Shown piece after piece: positions 46,296 to 57,832 of a stretch of 64,000 nucleotides of DNA. The first letter of the stretch is position 1. Each line of letters starts with the position of its first letter. Under the pieces are notes generated by a model, which had not been told where the DNA came from, searched no databases, and saw only the letters and a list, made by a program, of their open reading frames with translations. Source of the stretch: Casuarina equisetifolia (lineage: Eukaryota; Streptophyta; Magnoliopsida; Fagales; Casuarinaceae); contig CM052359.1 in NCBI GenBank assembly GCA_028551475.1, positions 6,263,583 to 6,327,582 of the forward strand, written 5' to 3'. The translations under genes were made by a program, and so were the position numbers.

Positions 46296-46451
46296 ATGGC
46301 TTCTCTCGCTTCTAACCTTTCCCTTGGTCTGCTGCTAATATCCGTGTTGGTTAGCTCTCTTGTTATTTCTGCTGCCGTAAATTTCTACCAAGACACGAAC
46401 CGATTTCCTCAAGGCCTTCCTGCAGAATGCACTGCCACTAACACGTCCTAG
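46296..46451 (+). pseudogene. XTH copy B, internally deleted; intact 51-codon remnant frame
   Basis: The upstream 480 bp and signal peptide match copy D (MASLAS.LSLGLL). After NFYQD the sequence jumps directly to [15 protein letters not shown] and a stop, matching the last exon of D. The junction CCAAGAC|ACGAACC lies at AGAC, shared by the two positions in D (about 55170 and 56097), so about 930 bp including both introns and the catalytic centre were lost through microhomology. The remnant reads without a break: 51 codons, a hydrophobic signal peptide of ~27 residues and a ~24-residue tail with one Cys. It cannot be an XTH enzyme; a secreted short peptide is possible but unproven. Confidence 0.9.
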
Positions 46452-47580
46452 ATACGGATCGCAAATCTTCTGCCTTGGTGGCCCTGTTGTCAAATGTATA
46501 CTCTGAAATTCGAACAGCAAAATATTATTCATTCTTTTTTATATGATCCCATAAAATACATTGCTGGAATAGAGGTGGTCTAGTTGTGATGTAATAAAAG
46601 AGATCGCGATACGTTAAATGACCTTATTACTGTTTCTAAGATCTTTTCAACAAAATTAGAGGTTTGGGAATTTTTCTTGTACTAGTTTGGTTTAAGATAA
46701 AAGCACAAAGCAAGTAACATTTACGTGCAATTTAAAAGATAATTTTTCTTAGTATTTTGTATGGGCGTCGTTGTTTAATTGTATCTTTTTTAAAATAAAA
46801 AAAACCACGTGTAGATAGAAGGGGTCATTTAATTGAGTTTCCAACGGGTTGATTTTTTTTCCTTCCTTCACATCACATAGCTACCAAGAAATCAACATCC
46901 TACGCTATATTGAGTTTTATGATAGTACAACAGTTCTTCACCAAATCTCACCACCAATTTAACTTAATAAGCTATTATTGAGTTATTATCATCATGATCA
47001 AAGGAAGGGTTTGTTACATTTTTGGCAATTTAATCACCATATAACTTAATTTGTGGTATCATAATCTCTCCCAATTAAATTGTCCACATTTTGTAAAGAG
47101 TTATCTTAAGGCAACCAAATTTAGGGGATTGTAACCATGCTAACTTAAATTAGGGCATTAGGGCTTGCATTACAGTGATATGCAATCATTTAACATGACA
47201 ATGTTATATAAGTTTGATATCATTTCTCATTATATACAAAATAAAAGTTGCATATTGAAAGAAAATATTCTTAAAGTGAAACTTAAATGAAAAATGATTC
47301 TTTAACTCATAAACTAACTTCTAAGTTAAACTTATAGATCGTTTAACATTTACAAATCATGAAACTATAGTCTTTACATATTTTTACTTCACTTGTGTAC
47401 CTTAATATTGAATGAAAGATATTAATGAAATTATTAGATTGTAAATTATTTCTCTAATGTAAGATGTCATGTCTAAAAAGACATTTTTGTTATAGAAATC
47501 AAAAAGTTCAGAAAGAACAACAAACAAAAAAATAAATGCATAGTGATTCAACTTTATGATAAAGGCTTATACGACTTATG

Positions 47581-47606
47581 CATATATATATATATATATA
47601 TATATA
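47581..47606. repeat. (AT)n microsatellite upstream of XTH C
   Basis: About 12 AT units, about 540 bp upstream of the XTH C ATG. The matching position before XTH E (about 57280) has non-repetitive sequence. Confidence 0.85.
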
Positions 47607-48065
47607 ATACTTAGAATAATAAATTCAGCTTCTTACTTTTAAAATGATGGAATCAGAAAATAAAAGTTGTACATAAGTTTAATAAGATTTTAGGAAGGCT
47701 GATCTCTTTATTTGTGTACTAGGTATAGGTGTCAATAACTTCATTTGAATAGTTCAGGCGATCACTTTCCCTCAGGGTAGAACTGGACGGGCAGAAACTC
47801 AGCATGCAACTTTGTTGACCTCGTTTTCTTGATTACAAATCGTGTGACACGCGCTTACCGGCGCTTATCCAGAATTCCTGAACAAACCGTGTGCTGTAGA
47901 TACAGGTATACACACGCGCTTACCCATTTAAATAATAATAAAATTCTAGTGCGATTGGTACGGTAGCTGGTTACTTGTAACTTTGATGCCGACAACTGGC
48001 TCCAGCTTCTCCGACTGGACCTTCCTCTGCTCTTTCCTTCTTTTGGTGTCATCCCCATGCCCAGC

Positions 48066-48073
48066 TATAAATA
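48066..48073 (+). promoter_or_regulatory. TATA box of XTH C
   Basis: TATAAATA 76 bp before the ATG, in the promoter block shared with copies A and E. Confidence 0.75.
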
Positions 48074-48148
48074 CACAATACCACGCTTAAACACCCCATC
48101 TCATCACTCAGCAACATCACCAACCCATCCATTTGCATACCATCATCC

Positions 48149-49235
48149 ATGGCTTCCATCTTTTCTTCCAGTGTGTTGTCCCTCCTCCTTCTGTCTCTTC
48201 TAGGGACTGCCTATGCCGGTAACTTCCCTCAGGACTTCGACGTTACCTGGGGAGACGGCCGTGGTAAGATACACAACAACGGCGACCTTCTTACTCTCTC
48301 ACTTGACAAAGCTTCTGGCTCAGGATTCCAGTCCAGGAATGAATATCTCTTTGGAAAGATTGACATGCAACTCAAGCTTGTTCCAGGAAACTCTGCCGGC
48401 ACTGTCACTGCCTATTACGTAAGCTTTCCTGCCACCAGAATTTCGTTCCATTTCTAAACACATGTACATGTTCAATAGCTAACGCATATGCCCTCTTCAA
48501 ATTTCCATGTTCACAGATGTCCTCTAAAGGGTCTACATGGGATGAAATAGACTTTGAGTTCTTGGGAAATCTGAGCGGTGATCCTTATATACTTCACACT
48601 AACGTGTTCAGCCAAGGCAAGGGAAACAGAGAGCAACAGTTCTATCTCTGGTTTGACCCAACTGCCGATTTCCACACGTATTCCATCCTTTGGAATCCCC
48701 AACGCATTATGTAAGAATTTCTCCCATTGCAAGCATACTGCTGTCTCAAACACTTATCTTTCTTTTTCTATTTCGATCCATTTCCCCCCTTGCTTGACCG
48801 CCTGTATTGACTCTTACCCTTTTTCGCTTCAGCTTCTACGTGGACGGCACCCCCATCAGAGAGTTCAAGAACATGGAATCAATTGGTGTTCCATTTCCGA
48901 AGAAGCAGCCAATGAGAATCTACTCTAGCCTCTGGAATGCTGATGATTGGGCCACAAGGGGTGGAGCTGTCAAGACAGATTGGACGAACTCCCCTTTCAC
49001 TGCTTCCTATACGAACTTCAACGCCAATGCTTGTGTTTGGTCCTCTGGGGCATCTTCCTGTGGTGCGAACAGTTCATCTTCTAGCTCTGGCAGTGATGCT
49101 TGGCTCTCACAGGAGTTGGACTCGACAAGCCAGGAGAGGTTGCGATGGGCGCAGAAGAACTACATGATATACGACTACTGCAGAGATACAAAAAGGTTTC
49201 CCCAAGGCCTCCCTGCCGAATGCACCGCATCATAA
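48149..49235 (+). CDS. XTH: Xyloglucan endotransglucosylase/hydrolase, copy C
   Basis: Exons 48149-48418, 48517-48710, 48833-49235; 867 nt, 288 aa, intact. Same architecture as copies A and E: signal peptide (GTAYA|GNF), catalytic [11 protein letters not shown] with Glu100/Asp102/Glu104, glycosylation site Asn108, C-terminal tail [15 protein letters not shown]. By eye it is the most divergent of the A/C/E trio, for example Ile4, Pro27 for His, DGTPIREF for DATPIREF, and CGANSS for CGTSSS. The third-exon Ser-rich loop (about residues 235-245) varies among copies. A LINE inserted about 670 bp downstream of the stop. Confidence 0.95.
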
Positions 49236-49900
49236 AAGACAAAGGATCACAACCCTTGCGTACTTTTTTTATTTTTTATTTTTTATTTTTTTAATTTTTT
49301 TAATTTTATGACTTTACCCATTTGATTAATTTTTTGTCACCAATCTAAGGGAAGACCCATTATAAAATTCTTTTATTCCTTTAGAATGTTTCAAGGTTTT
49401 TACTTTCTTCTCACTCTCAAAACCAGGCCTCTCTCTCTCTCTCTTAATCTAAAGATATTGCTAACCGATAAGTCAAACGAGTGTTGGAAAATGTCAAAAA
49501 GTGCTTAAGGTGGTAATTGTGGTAGGAAGGAGGTGAATTCGCATGCACGTTAGGGGAGGTTGGCTAATACCTAACATGAAGAAGATAACCTAAAAGCTGG
49601 AATGGACCCAGAAAAAGGATAAAACAAAAGAAAAGGCGGAGAGGAAGCTCAACCTCTCCACGAACTGCATTAACATCCCTTCGGCAATTAAGTTCAAAAT
49701 TCTCATGATCCCGTATTATTGGTTGTTCTAAATATATCAACCGGAACAAGGGAATTATTGTTCTATATAATCAATCACTATACTCGAGATTCTGGACAAT
49801 CCATACCTATAGAAACTCTATGAATCTAAGCCATATGTTTGGTTAATCATATCTTTGTACTCTAAGTTTCTACCTCTTTGATTGTCTTGGTTTGGTTTTC
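49236..49900. other. 3' flank of XTH C
   Basis: 3' UTR and flank shared with XTH A and E. A T-rich tract with interspersed A (49263-49310) is expanded here compared with plain homopolymers in A and E. The block near 49495 (AAAAAGTGCTTAAGGTGG) is the unoccupied equivalent of the site where the copia element inserted beside A. Confidence 0.6.
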
Positions 49901-51674
49901 TTTTTTTTTTTTTTTTTGGTGAAAGTTCAAATTATATATCACCCGTAAAAAATTTACAAGATTATTCGATTACAAATATCATCATCTAAGCTCAAATATT
50001 ACACTTGGCAAATTCCAAAGCTCTTATAAAAATTTATTACAATTTGTAAGCTTGACTCCTTTGGTAGATGAAATCTTGCCTCTCACGTCCTTCTTGATTT
50101 TAGCAATAACGGTTGAGTTTTCTAGACTTGTATTGCTGAATCTTCTTCTATTCCTTTCGCTCCAAATGTGATACAATACGGCCTTGAAAGATATACTAAG
50201 CAAAGTAGCTGCAAAGCTCTTCCTTTTAACAGTGTTGATCATCCAACATATTTCAGCTCTCCAATGTTCAATTCTTCGAGTTAATCCATTCATGCCTAAC
50301 AAAGCCTTCCAGATGTAGTTTGTGAACCTGCACTTAAAAAATAAATGTTCATGTGATTTTTCTTCTTGTTGGCAGAGGTTGCATTGTAGATCCACTGAAC
50401 TATTCCATTTTGTCACCCGATCTGCTGTGGATAGTTTGTCTTTTAAAATGATCCAACATATAAAATTATGCTTCGGTACTCCTTCTTTCCAAACAAGTGT
50501 TGCCCATTTGGAATCTTCTCTGTTCTCTCTTAGTGCTACATAACTCTTGGCAATATTGTATTCTGAGTCTGTCACTAGTTGTGTTAGTTCACTTCTTACT
50601 TGTAAAATATTCCTAAAACTCCAAGCTAGTGATCCTTTCATCTCAACTTCTAATACATTCCTTTCCTTTAAATTTTCTGTTATCATCCATTTAACCCATA
50701 AGGAGTTTGAATTGGGGTGCACAAGAGACCATAGGAGTTTTCCAATTGCTGCTTTATTCCAAGTGTGAATGTCTATCAAACCTAGTTCTCCAGAAACTTT
50801 AGGCCAACAAATTTCTTTCCATGCCACTTTCGCTACACATCGTCCATTAGATTTACCTGTCCAAAAGAAAGTTCTAATCCTTTTTTCAATTTCATAAAGG
50901 GTCTGTTTTGGCAGTAGAAAAATTTGCATTCAATATGTTTGCAATGAGAACAGAACACTTTTGGCTAGCTGCAGTCTCCCCCCATAACTAATATGCTTAG
51001 ACTCCCAACCTTCAATTCTTCTCAATATCTTTTCTGTCAAGATAATACAATCTAGGTTGGAGAGTCTTTTAATAATCAATGGTACTCCTAAGTATTTTAT
51101 GGGAAGTTGGCCTTCTTGGATAGGAATATGATCAAGTATTAGAGCCTTTTCCTGTTCTGACAAGCCTGAAAAGAAAATTTGACACTTCTCTGGATGCATC
51201 TTCAAACCTGTTATATCTTCAAACTCTTGCATAACATCTAGTAAACATAATATGGACTCAATATCTCCATGAGCAAACAAAAAGAGATCATCAGCAAAGC
51301 ATAAATGAGTGATCTTTTCTTTGGCGCATTTCCAGTGAAATTTAAACATTCCAGAAGATACTTTATTTTGTATAATTCTGTTAAGAATCTCCATCACAAT
51401 AACAAAGAGAAAAGGAGAGAGAGGGTCTCCTTGTCTAAGTCCCTTTGCCCCCTTAAAAAAACCTGTATGAGAGCCATTGATGTTCACAGAATATCCCACA
51501 GTAGTGATGCAGCTTTCAATCAGCAATCTAAATTTGTCTAGGAACTTCAAAACTTCCAGTGTATTTAGGATTGCATTCCAGTCTATTGAATCATATGCTT
51601 TCATAATATTAACCTTAATTGCCACCCTTTTCCCATGAATATCTTTGTAATAATTGTGCATTAACTCTTGACAC
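49901..51674 (-). mobile_element. 5'-truncated LINE (L1 type) with poly-A tail
   Basis: A 17-T run at 49901-49917 is the poly-A tail of a minus-strand non-LTR retrotransposon. The reverse transcriptase C-terminal part reads CQELMHNYYKD, then GLRQGDPLSPFLF and the catalytic FADDLFLF (about 51280-51300). After one in-frame TGA at about 50930 comes a 301-codon stretch with a zf-RVT-type Cys/His region (CNLCQQEEKSHEHLFFKC). No endonuclease or ORF1 is present, so it is 5'-truncated. Flank comparison with the XTH E block (59605-59640) places the right end near 51674. No clear target duplication was resolved. Confidence 0.9.
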
Positions 51675-51981
51675 AAACAATTTGATCTTGATTTCGATTG
51701 CTCAAACAAGTCGATTCAAGTATCGTTTATATTTGAGTTAGCTTTCCAATAATGGAAAGTGATGGATGGAAGGGCTTGTTTAGGGTTACTTTGGTTAATG
51801 TGATCCGAGTTGCTCCAAGCAAGGCTATTAAGGTGAGTAGTTAATAATTCTAAGTTGATGCAGGGGATCATATATTGACTGTTGTATATTATATATATTC
51901 TTGTTTAGAATTCTAAATTTGAGTATTTCTTAGCTGAGTAAGTTTCTTTCCCATTTTCTGTCTTGCGACAGCCTTGGTTAA

Positions 51982-52449
51982 GTTTACTCTGCCGCCGTTT
52001 CCAATCTTCTCCGCCGCGAAGAAAATCCTTCACCGGATCTGTTACAAACCACAGAATCCGAATTTAGACTTACAGATTTAACCTTCGTCTGCAGTTTCTA
52101 CTTCGCCCAGTCTATACAATACACAACCCAACCACGGATAATGCTCAGAACAGCACACCAACATGGCAACACAAACAATACTGTGGAATCGAGACCATCG
52201 AAAACGAAGCTAGAGAGGCATCAGGATCCAGCACTGTCTGACTTCGTTTCTAAGACAATCAAACTCGGATTCCCAGCTCTCCCAACATTCCAGATTTTCA
52301 CTTATAAACTCGAAAAAATCAAACACAGCAGAAGGGATAATACGGAAATGAGAGAAAGATCGCACTTTGAAGCAGATTGTATTGTTAGGTCCGGCTTGGA
52401 TGCGGTCGTCCGACTGCGTGAACACGTGATTCTAATTTCGGCTGGATGA
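51982..52449 (+). other. Open frame shared by both duplicated blocks, copy 1
   Basis: 156 codons without a stop, from after TAA at 51979 to TGA at 52447; the first ATG is at 52141 (102 aa, MLRTAHQHGN...). The matching stretch 59924-60355 is open in the same frame despite a 30-nt length difference and many substitutions. I recognise no domain. Parts of the reverse strand are also open, so coding is not established. It may be an exon, a promoter-proximal transcript, or chance. Confidence 0.3.
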
Positions 52450-54440
52450 ATGGCTCCCACGCCTGTACAGAGAAAGATCTTTCATGTGCTACGTGGCATG
52501 CAAGGGGATACTGACTGATAAAGAAGAGTATAATTAATCTTGGTAGAGGCAGTACTTATGGTAAAGATAAGATATAATTCTCAATATTAATAAAATTTAT
52601 AGAAGTTTCAAGATAAAATAAAGCTTTTAAATAATTCAGGAAAGATAAGGTTCCTAGAAAATAGAAAAAAAAAGTTAACTAAAAAATTAGAATATTGAAG
52701 TAAAGTGCAGTCAAACTAGAAAAGATAGATGAAAAATTTTTATAAAAAGGAGGCTAAGGTTGGGGAAAAGGCATCCACAATAAAAGATATTCAAGTAATT
52801 TTATTTTTTAGAATTTAAATATCTTTAGTAATTAGAGTTTAAATAGTTTTTTAGTAAATAATATTCAACTATTCTTTAATATTATCTATTGCTTTTAAGA
52901 TTATTAAGGTTGTTCTTTTATATTCATCATTTGTTCATTTTTTTTCCATTGAGAATTATTTGGATTATTACAAAGAACAATGAAAGATTTTGGAGTTCTT
53001 ATTGTAGGAAAATTTAATTTTACTTTTGGAGGGTGGGCCTGATCAACAATTCCACCAATTATGAGTTCAAGTCCCATCCCCTCGAGGTACATGTGTAAAA
53101 AAAAAAAATTATTATTTTACTTTTGGGTCTAAAAGACTTAAATAGTTTTTTAAACTTTAATAATTAAGTTTAAATAGTTTTTTATTGAGTAATATTCAAT
53201 TGCTCTTTAATATATCTATTTCTTTTAAGATTATTGGGATTATTCTTTCAGATTTTTTGTTATTCTTATTTTATTCCATTGAGAAATATTGGATCGTTGA
53301 AAGAAATAATGAATGATTTCGGAGTTTTTATTGTAGGAAAACTTAATTTTCCTTTTGGGCCTAAAAGACTTAAATTCTACTTTTCATTATACTATATTTA
53401 CTATGAGATTTTATTGTACAATCTTTGTTTAAGATGATGATTGAAGTAATTTTTTGGCATTACTATTTCTCCAAATTGTATCTTTGGTATATGAAGGGAA
53501 AAAAAAAATAGATTTCTAGGCAATTGCTTCTCTCTTACTTGCTAGAAAATAATTGTTTCCTTATGTTAGATCATATATTCTTCTCTTCATGTAAAATTCA
53601 TGTAGTTTGGAAAATCATAAGATAAAAAGTTATCTCAAATACATTTTCTATTTATTGGAAAATTTATACAATAATTTCTTCCAATTTTCCTTTACATAAA
53701 ATTGTTCATTTGGTCTTCATTGTTGGTAATTGTAGTCTCTTAATTTTTACGGAATAGTCTAAAGATACGTGCAACTGTCTATCTACGATTATAAATCTCT
53801 TAATGGGGTAAGACTATGCAATGAATTTTTTTTCTTAGTATTTTTGTATTTGCATGGGTTGATTTGATACGATTATAAATCTCAATAGCTAAATACGTAA
53901 TTTTATTTCTTCCTTTTTTCTATTTTTGAAATTCCAAACCGCTATTTGACCAAGAACAAGGTGGAGAAAGCATTGTAAGAGCACTCATCCATATATCGGT
54001 TACCGCTACAAATAACATATAGAAATGTAACCAACTGTTACTGGAAAAAGCAACCCCAAAGATTGGGATCAAAAGCGATTGGCAATGACCATTGAATAAT
54101 TTCTTTAGCTTGAGCTGGGTTAAAAGCACAGAAATGTATTTGAGATGCCATGGCATTTGTTTTCTTTACAGTAGAATAAGACCTTCGCCTGTTAATTCGA
54201 TTTACATACTTTCGATAGCATAGCTTCCATTTACTATTAATCACGCTGCAATAGAATAAATTTGTCTGCAGAAATCACTAAAACTTCAGCCAAAAAAAGA
54301 TTAAAAAAAAAAATCAACGACATTGCAGATATTAGAGAAAAACTAAACAACATTCAACTTCCACGACTCAAGACATCAAACTTTGCTTAAAACACTAACA
54401 AAGGACATGTTTATAAAGTTTCTCTTACGGAGTATTGTAA
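52450..54440. other. AT-rich tail of block 1 with internal repeat
   Basis: Contains two imperfect units (about 52845-53030 and 53171-53375) built around TTTAATATTATCTATT.CTTTTAAGATTATT and TTGTAGGAAAA.TTAATTTT. Both are also found in block 2 (about 60725-60900 and 60955-61155), so this internal duplication predates the block duplication. No gene. Confidence 0.6.
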
Positions 54441-54460
54441 CAATGTGACACATAAAAAGA

Positions 54461-54626
54461 CATACTATTTAACACACACCCGGGGAGGGCGGGGAGGAGA
54501 TTCGAATCCATAACCAATGGACTATCTATCAGAATTTAGCTCAAAAGAATACCACTGAACCAGGCCCCACCCCTTTACGCAGGTAAAATTATTGAGAGCA
54601 TCCGATTAATGCATACTATTTAACAC
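54461..54626 (-). mobile_element. Possible SINE with tRNA-type promoter
   Basis: On the minus strand TGGTTCAGTGG (54552-54562) fits a Pol III A box, and GGATTCGAATCTCC (54496-54509) fits a B box 42 nt downstream, as in tRNA-derived SINEs. The 136-bp segment is bounded by a 15-bp direct repeat CATACTATTTAACAC (54461-54475 and 54612-54626), which would be the target duplication. Against a simple insertion, the last ~18 bp (GAGAGCATCCGATTAATG) are also found in front of XTH B. Confidence 0.45.
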
Positions 54627-54984
54627 CTTCCTTATGGAGTTGGAAGATGCACCGTCTGCTCTAGTACCCGAGTTGTTTAAGAATTGGGAGGATTTTTCTA
54701 TGCTTTGAGTGATACTCTGGATGAAGCATTTTGGGTTGTCATGCGTCGGTGGAGGCGTCAAAACTGACCACTGGAGTTCTAACAACCACCATAATGAAGC
54801 ACTACGACACCAACTTTGGAGATTTGCGTTTGTTGGCTTGTCAAAACGCGTATGCTTATCGGAAAAGTTAGAAAATCATAGTCAATTTGTAGCGGTGCCC
54901 TTCTTGTCCCAACACGGAGTCCATTGTCCTTGCCACCAAGATCCTTCTGGACGGTCTTGTCTTTCATTGTCATCCTTTCGCTTC

Positions 54985-54991
54985 TATATAA
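54985..54991 (+). promoter_or_regulatory. TATA box of XTH D
   Basis: TATATAA 84 bp upstream of the ATG, conserved with XTH B. Confidence 0.7.
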
Positions 54992-55068
54992 GTCGTATAT
55001 CCCCAGGGCTTAGCACATCCATCTCAGTTGAAAATCACCCCGCTTCCTTGCTCCACCAAGATCAACCA

Positions 55069-56155
55069 ATGGCTTCTCTCGCTTCTACCCTTTCCCTTGG
55101 TCTGCTGCAAATATCCGTGTTGGTTAGCTCTCTTGTTATTTCTGCTGCGGGAAATTTCTACCAAGACTTCGATATTTCTTGGGGAGATGGCCGTGCCAAC
55201 ATACTAAACAACGGCGACCTTCTTACCCTTTCCCTCGACAAAGCCTCTGGCTCTGGTTTCAACTCAAAGAATGAGTATCTATTTGGCAAGATCGATATGC
55301 AAATCAAGCTTGTCCCCGGAAATTCCGCTGGCACTGTCACCGCCTACTACGTAAGTTCCTGCCCAAGTTTTTCTATTTTTATTGCTTTAGTTCACCTTCA
55401 CCGAATACAATCAACTTCTGTTCTAATACACGACGATGTTGCAGTTACGCTCCGAAGGTTCACTATGGGATGAGATAGACTTCGAATTCTTGGGAAACTT
55501 AAGCGGTGAACCGTACATTGTTCACACAAATGTATTCAGCCAAGGCAAAGGCAATAGGGAGCAGCAGTTCTACCTATGGTTTGATCCCACTGCTGATTTT
55601 CACACCTATTCAATTCTTTGGAATCCCCGACGCATAATGTAAGTGAATAATCCACTCGATATCCCCTAATTGATCTGGACGTCATGCTCTTCTTTTGTTT
55701 CGACCGTAATGACACCTTTTCTGTGATTTTCGTTGCTGCCTTCCAGCTTGTCCGTGGATGGCACTCCCATTAGAGAGTTCAAGAACTTGGAGTCAATCGG
55801 TGTTCCTTTTCCAAAAAACCAGCCGATGAGGATACAGTCTAGTCTCTGGAATGCTGATGACTGGGCCACCAGGGGTGGACTCATTAAGACAGATTGGACG
55901 CAAGCTCCTTTCACTGCCTCCTACAGGAACTTCAATGGAAATGCTTGTGTTTGGTCTTCCGGGGCATCTTCTTGCCCTTCAAATTCGCCTTCCACCACAG
56001 ATGGGAATGCATGGCTGTCCGAAGAGCTGGACTCGACAAGCCAAGAGAGGCTCAGCTGGGTGCAGAAGAATTACATGATTTATAACTACTGTACAGACAC
56101 GAACCGATTTCCTCAAGGCCTGCCTGCAGAATGCACTGCCACTAGCACGTCCTAG
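55069..56155 (+). CDS. XTH: Xyloglucan endotransglucosylase/hydrolase, copy D
   Basis: Exons 55069-55350, 55445-55638, 55747-56155; 885 nt, 294 aa, intact. A signal peptide of ~27 residues ([13 protein letters not shown]...ISAA|GNF) is longer than in A/C/E. Catalytic [11 protein letters not shown] with Glu104/Asp106/Glu108; glycosylation site Asn112-Leu-Ser. The C-terminus [18 protein letters not shown] ends TATSTS. It represents a second XTH subtype in the cluster, distinct in promoter, signal peptide and tail from A/C/E. Its block-1 counterpart is the deleted copy B, so this is the only intact gene of its subtype in the window. Confidence 0.95.
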
Positions 56156-57832
56156 ATACGGATCGCAAATCTTCTGCCTTGGTGGCCCTTTTTTCAAATC
56201 TATACTATGAAATTCGAACAGCAAAACATTATTCATTAGTTTTTATTTGATCCCATAAAATAGATCCCTGGAACATAGGGTGGTCTAGTTGAGATGTAAT
56301 AAAAGAGATCGCTTCTCGACATGTTAAATGACCTTATTACTGTTTCTAAGATCTTTTCACAAAAATAAGAGGTTCGGGAATCTTTCTTGTACTAGTTTGG
56401 TTTAAGATAAAAGCACAAAGCAAGTAAGTGCAATTTAAAAGATAATTTTTCTTAGTATTTTGTATGGGCGTCGTTGTTTAATTGTATCTTTATTTATATA
56501 TAACAAAAAAATCACATGGCAATATAAGGGGTCATCTAATTGAGTTTCCACGGGTTGATTTTCACATTACATAGCTACCGAGATATCATCGTCCTACGCT
56601 ATATTGAGTTTTATGATAGTACAACAGTTCTTCATCAAACCTCATCTCCAATTTAACTTAATAAGCTATTGTTGAATTATTGTCATCACGATCAAAGGAA
56701 GAGTTTGTTACATCTTTGGCAATTTAATCACCATATAACTTAATTTGTGGTATCATAACCTCTCCCAATTAAATTTCCCACATTTTGTAAAGAGTTATCT
56801 TAAGGCAACCAAATTTAGGGGATTGTAACATGGCTAACTTAAATTAGGGCATTAAGGCTTGCATTACACTAATATGCAACCATTTGACATAAAAATGTTA
56901 CATAAGTTTGACATCATTTCTCATTGTATGCAAAATGAAAGTTACACATTGAAAGAAAATATTCTTAAAGTAAAACTTAAATAAAAAAATAATTTTTTAA
57001 CTCATGAACTAATTTTTGAGTTAAACAAATAAACCTTCTAACATTTACAAACTATGAAACTATAGTCTTTGCACATTTTTACTTCACTTGTGTAGCTTAA
57101 TATTGAATGAACAATATTAATGAGATTATCAAAATGTAAATTATTTCTCTAATGTAAGATGCCATGTCTATAAAGACATTTTTGTTATAGAAATCAAAAA
57201 ATTCAAAAAGAACAACAAACGAAAAAATGAATGCATAATGATTCAACTTTAAGATAAAGACCTATATGATCACCCTAAATTATAAAGGCCTATATAATAC
57301 TTAGAATAATAAATTCAACTTCTTACTTTTAAAATGAGAATGGAATCAGAAAATAAAAGTTGTACATAAGTTTAATAAGATTTTAGGAAGGCTGATCTCT
57401 TTATTTGTGTACTAGCTATAGGTGTCAATAACTTTATTTGAATAGTTCAGGTGTCACTTTCCCTCAAGGGTAGAACTGGACGGGCAGAAACTCACCATGC
57501 AACTTCGCTGACCTCGTTTTCTTCATTACAAATATCCAGAATTCATAAACAAACAAACCGTGTGCCGTGGATACAGTACACACACGCGCTTACCCATTTA
57601 AATAATAATAAAGTCCCTTTAAGGTTGTCAGTGTAATTCGGACAGCTAGCTAGCTACTGATAACTTTCATGCCGACAACTGGTTCCAGCTTCTCCGACTG
57701 GACCTTCCCCTGCTCTTTCCTTCTTTTGGGTGTCATCACCATGCCCAGCTATAAATACACAATACCACGCTTAAACACCCCATCTCATCACTCAGCAACA
57801 TCACCAACCCATCCTTTTGCATACCATCATCC
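56156..57832. other. AT-rich spacer between XTH D and E
   Basis: Homologous to the B-C spacer. No gene seen. The last ~330 bp match the upstream regions of XTH A and C, including GCGCTTACCCATTTAAATAA and CCGACTGGACCTTCC. Confidence 0.65.
57750..57757 (+). promoter_or_regulatory. TATA box of XTH E
   Basis: TATAAATA 76 bp before the ATG, identical in context to copies A and C. Confidence 0.75.

Larger units (their letters stand above)
46452..48148. other. AT-rich spacer between XTH B and C
   Basis: Homologous to the D-E spacer (56156-57832) nearly throughout, starting with TACGGATCGCAAATCTTCTG after the stop. It contains an (AT)n microsatellite at 47581-47606 that is absent from the D-E spacer, and ends in the XTH C promoter. 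Confidence 0.7.
45817..54440 (+). repeat. Tandem XTH block, copy 1 (XTH B + C + LINE + flanks)
   Basis: The order of homologous parts matches block 2 (54594-61550): B-type XTH promoter and gene, AT-rich spacer, C-type XTH, common 3' flank, a ~150-codon open frame, and an AT-rich tail. Block 1 additionally carries the LINE insertion and extra segments near 53520-53890 and 54010-54290. It lacks the core of its first XTH. Confidence 0.85.
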
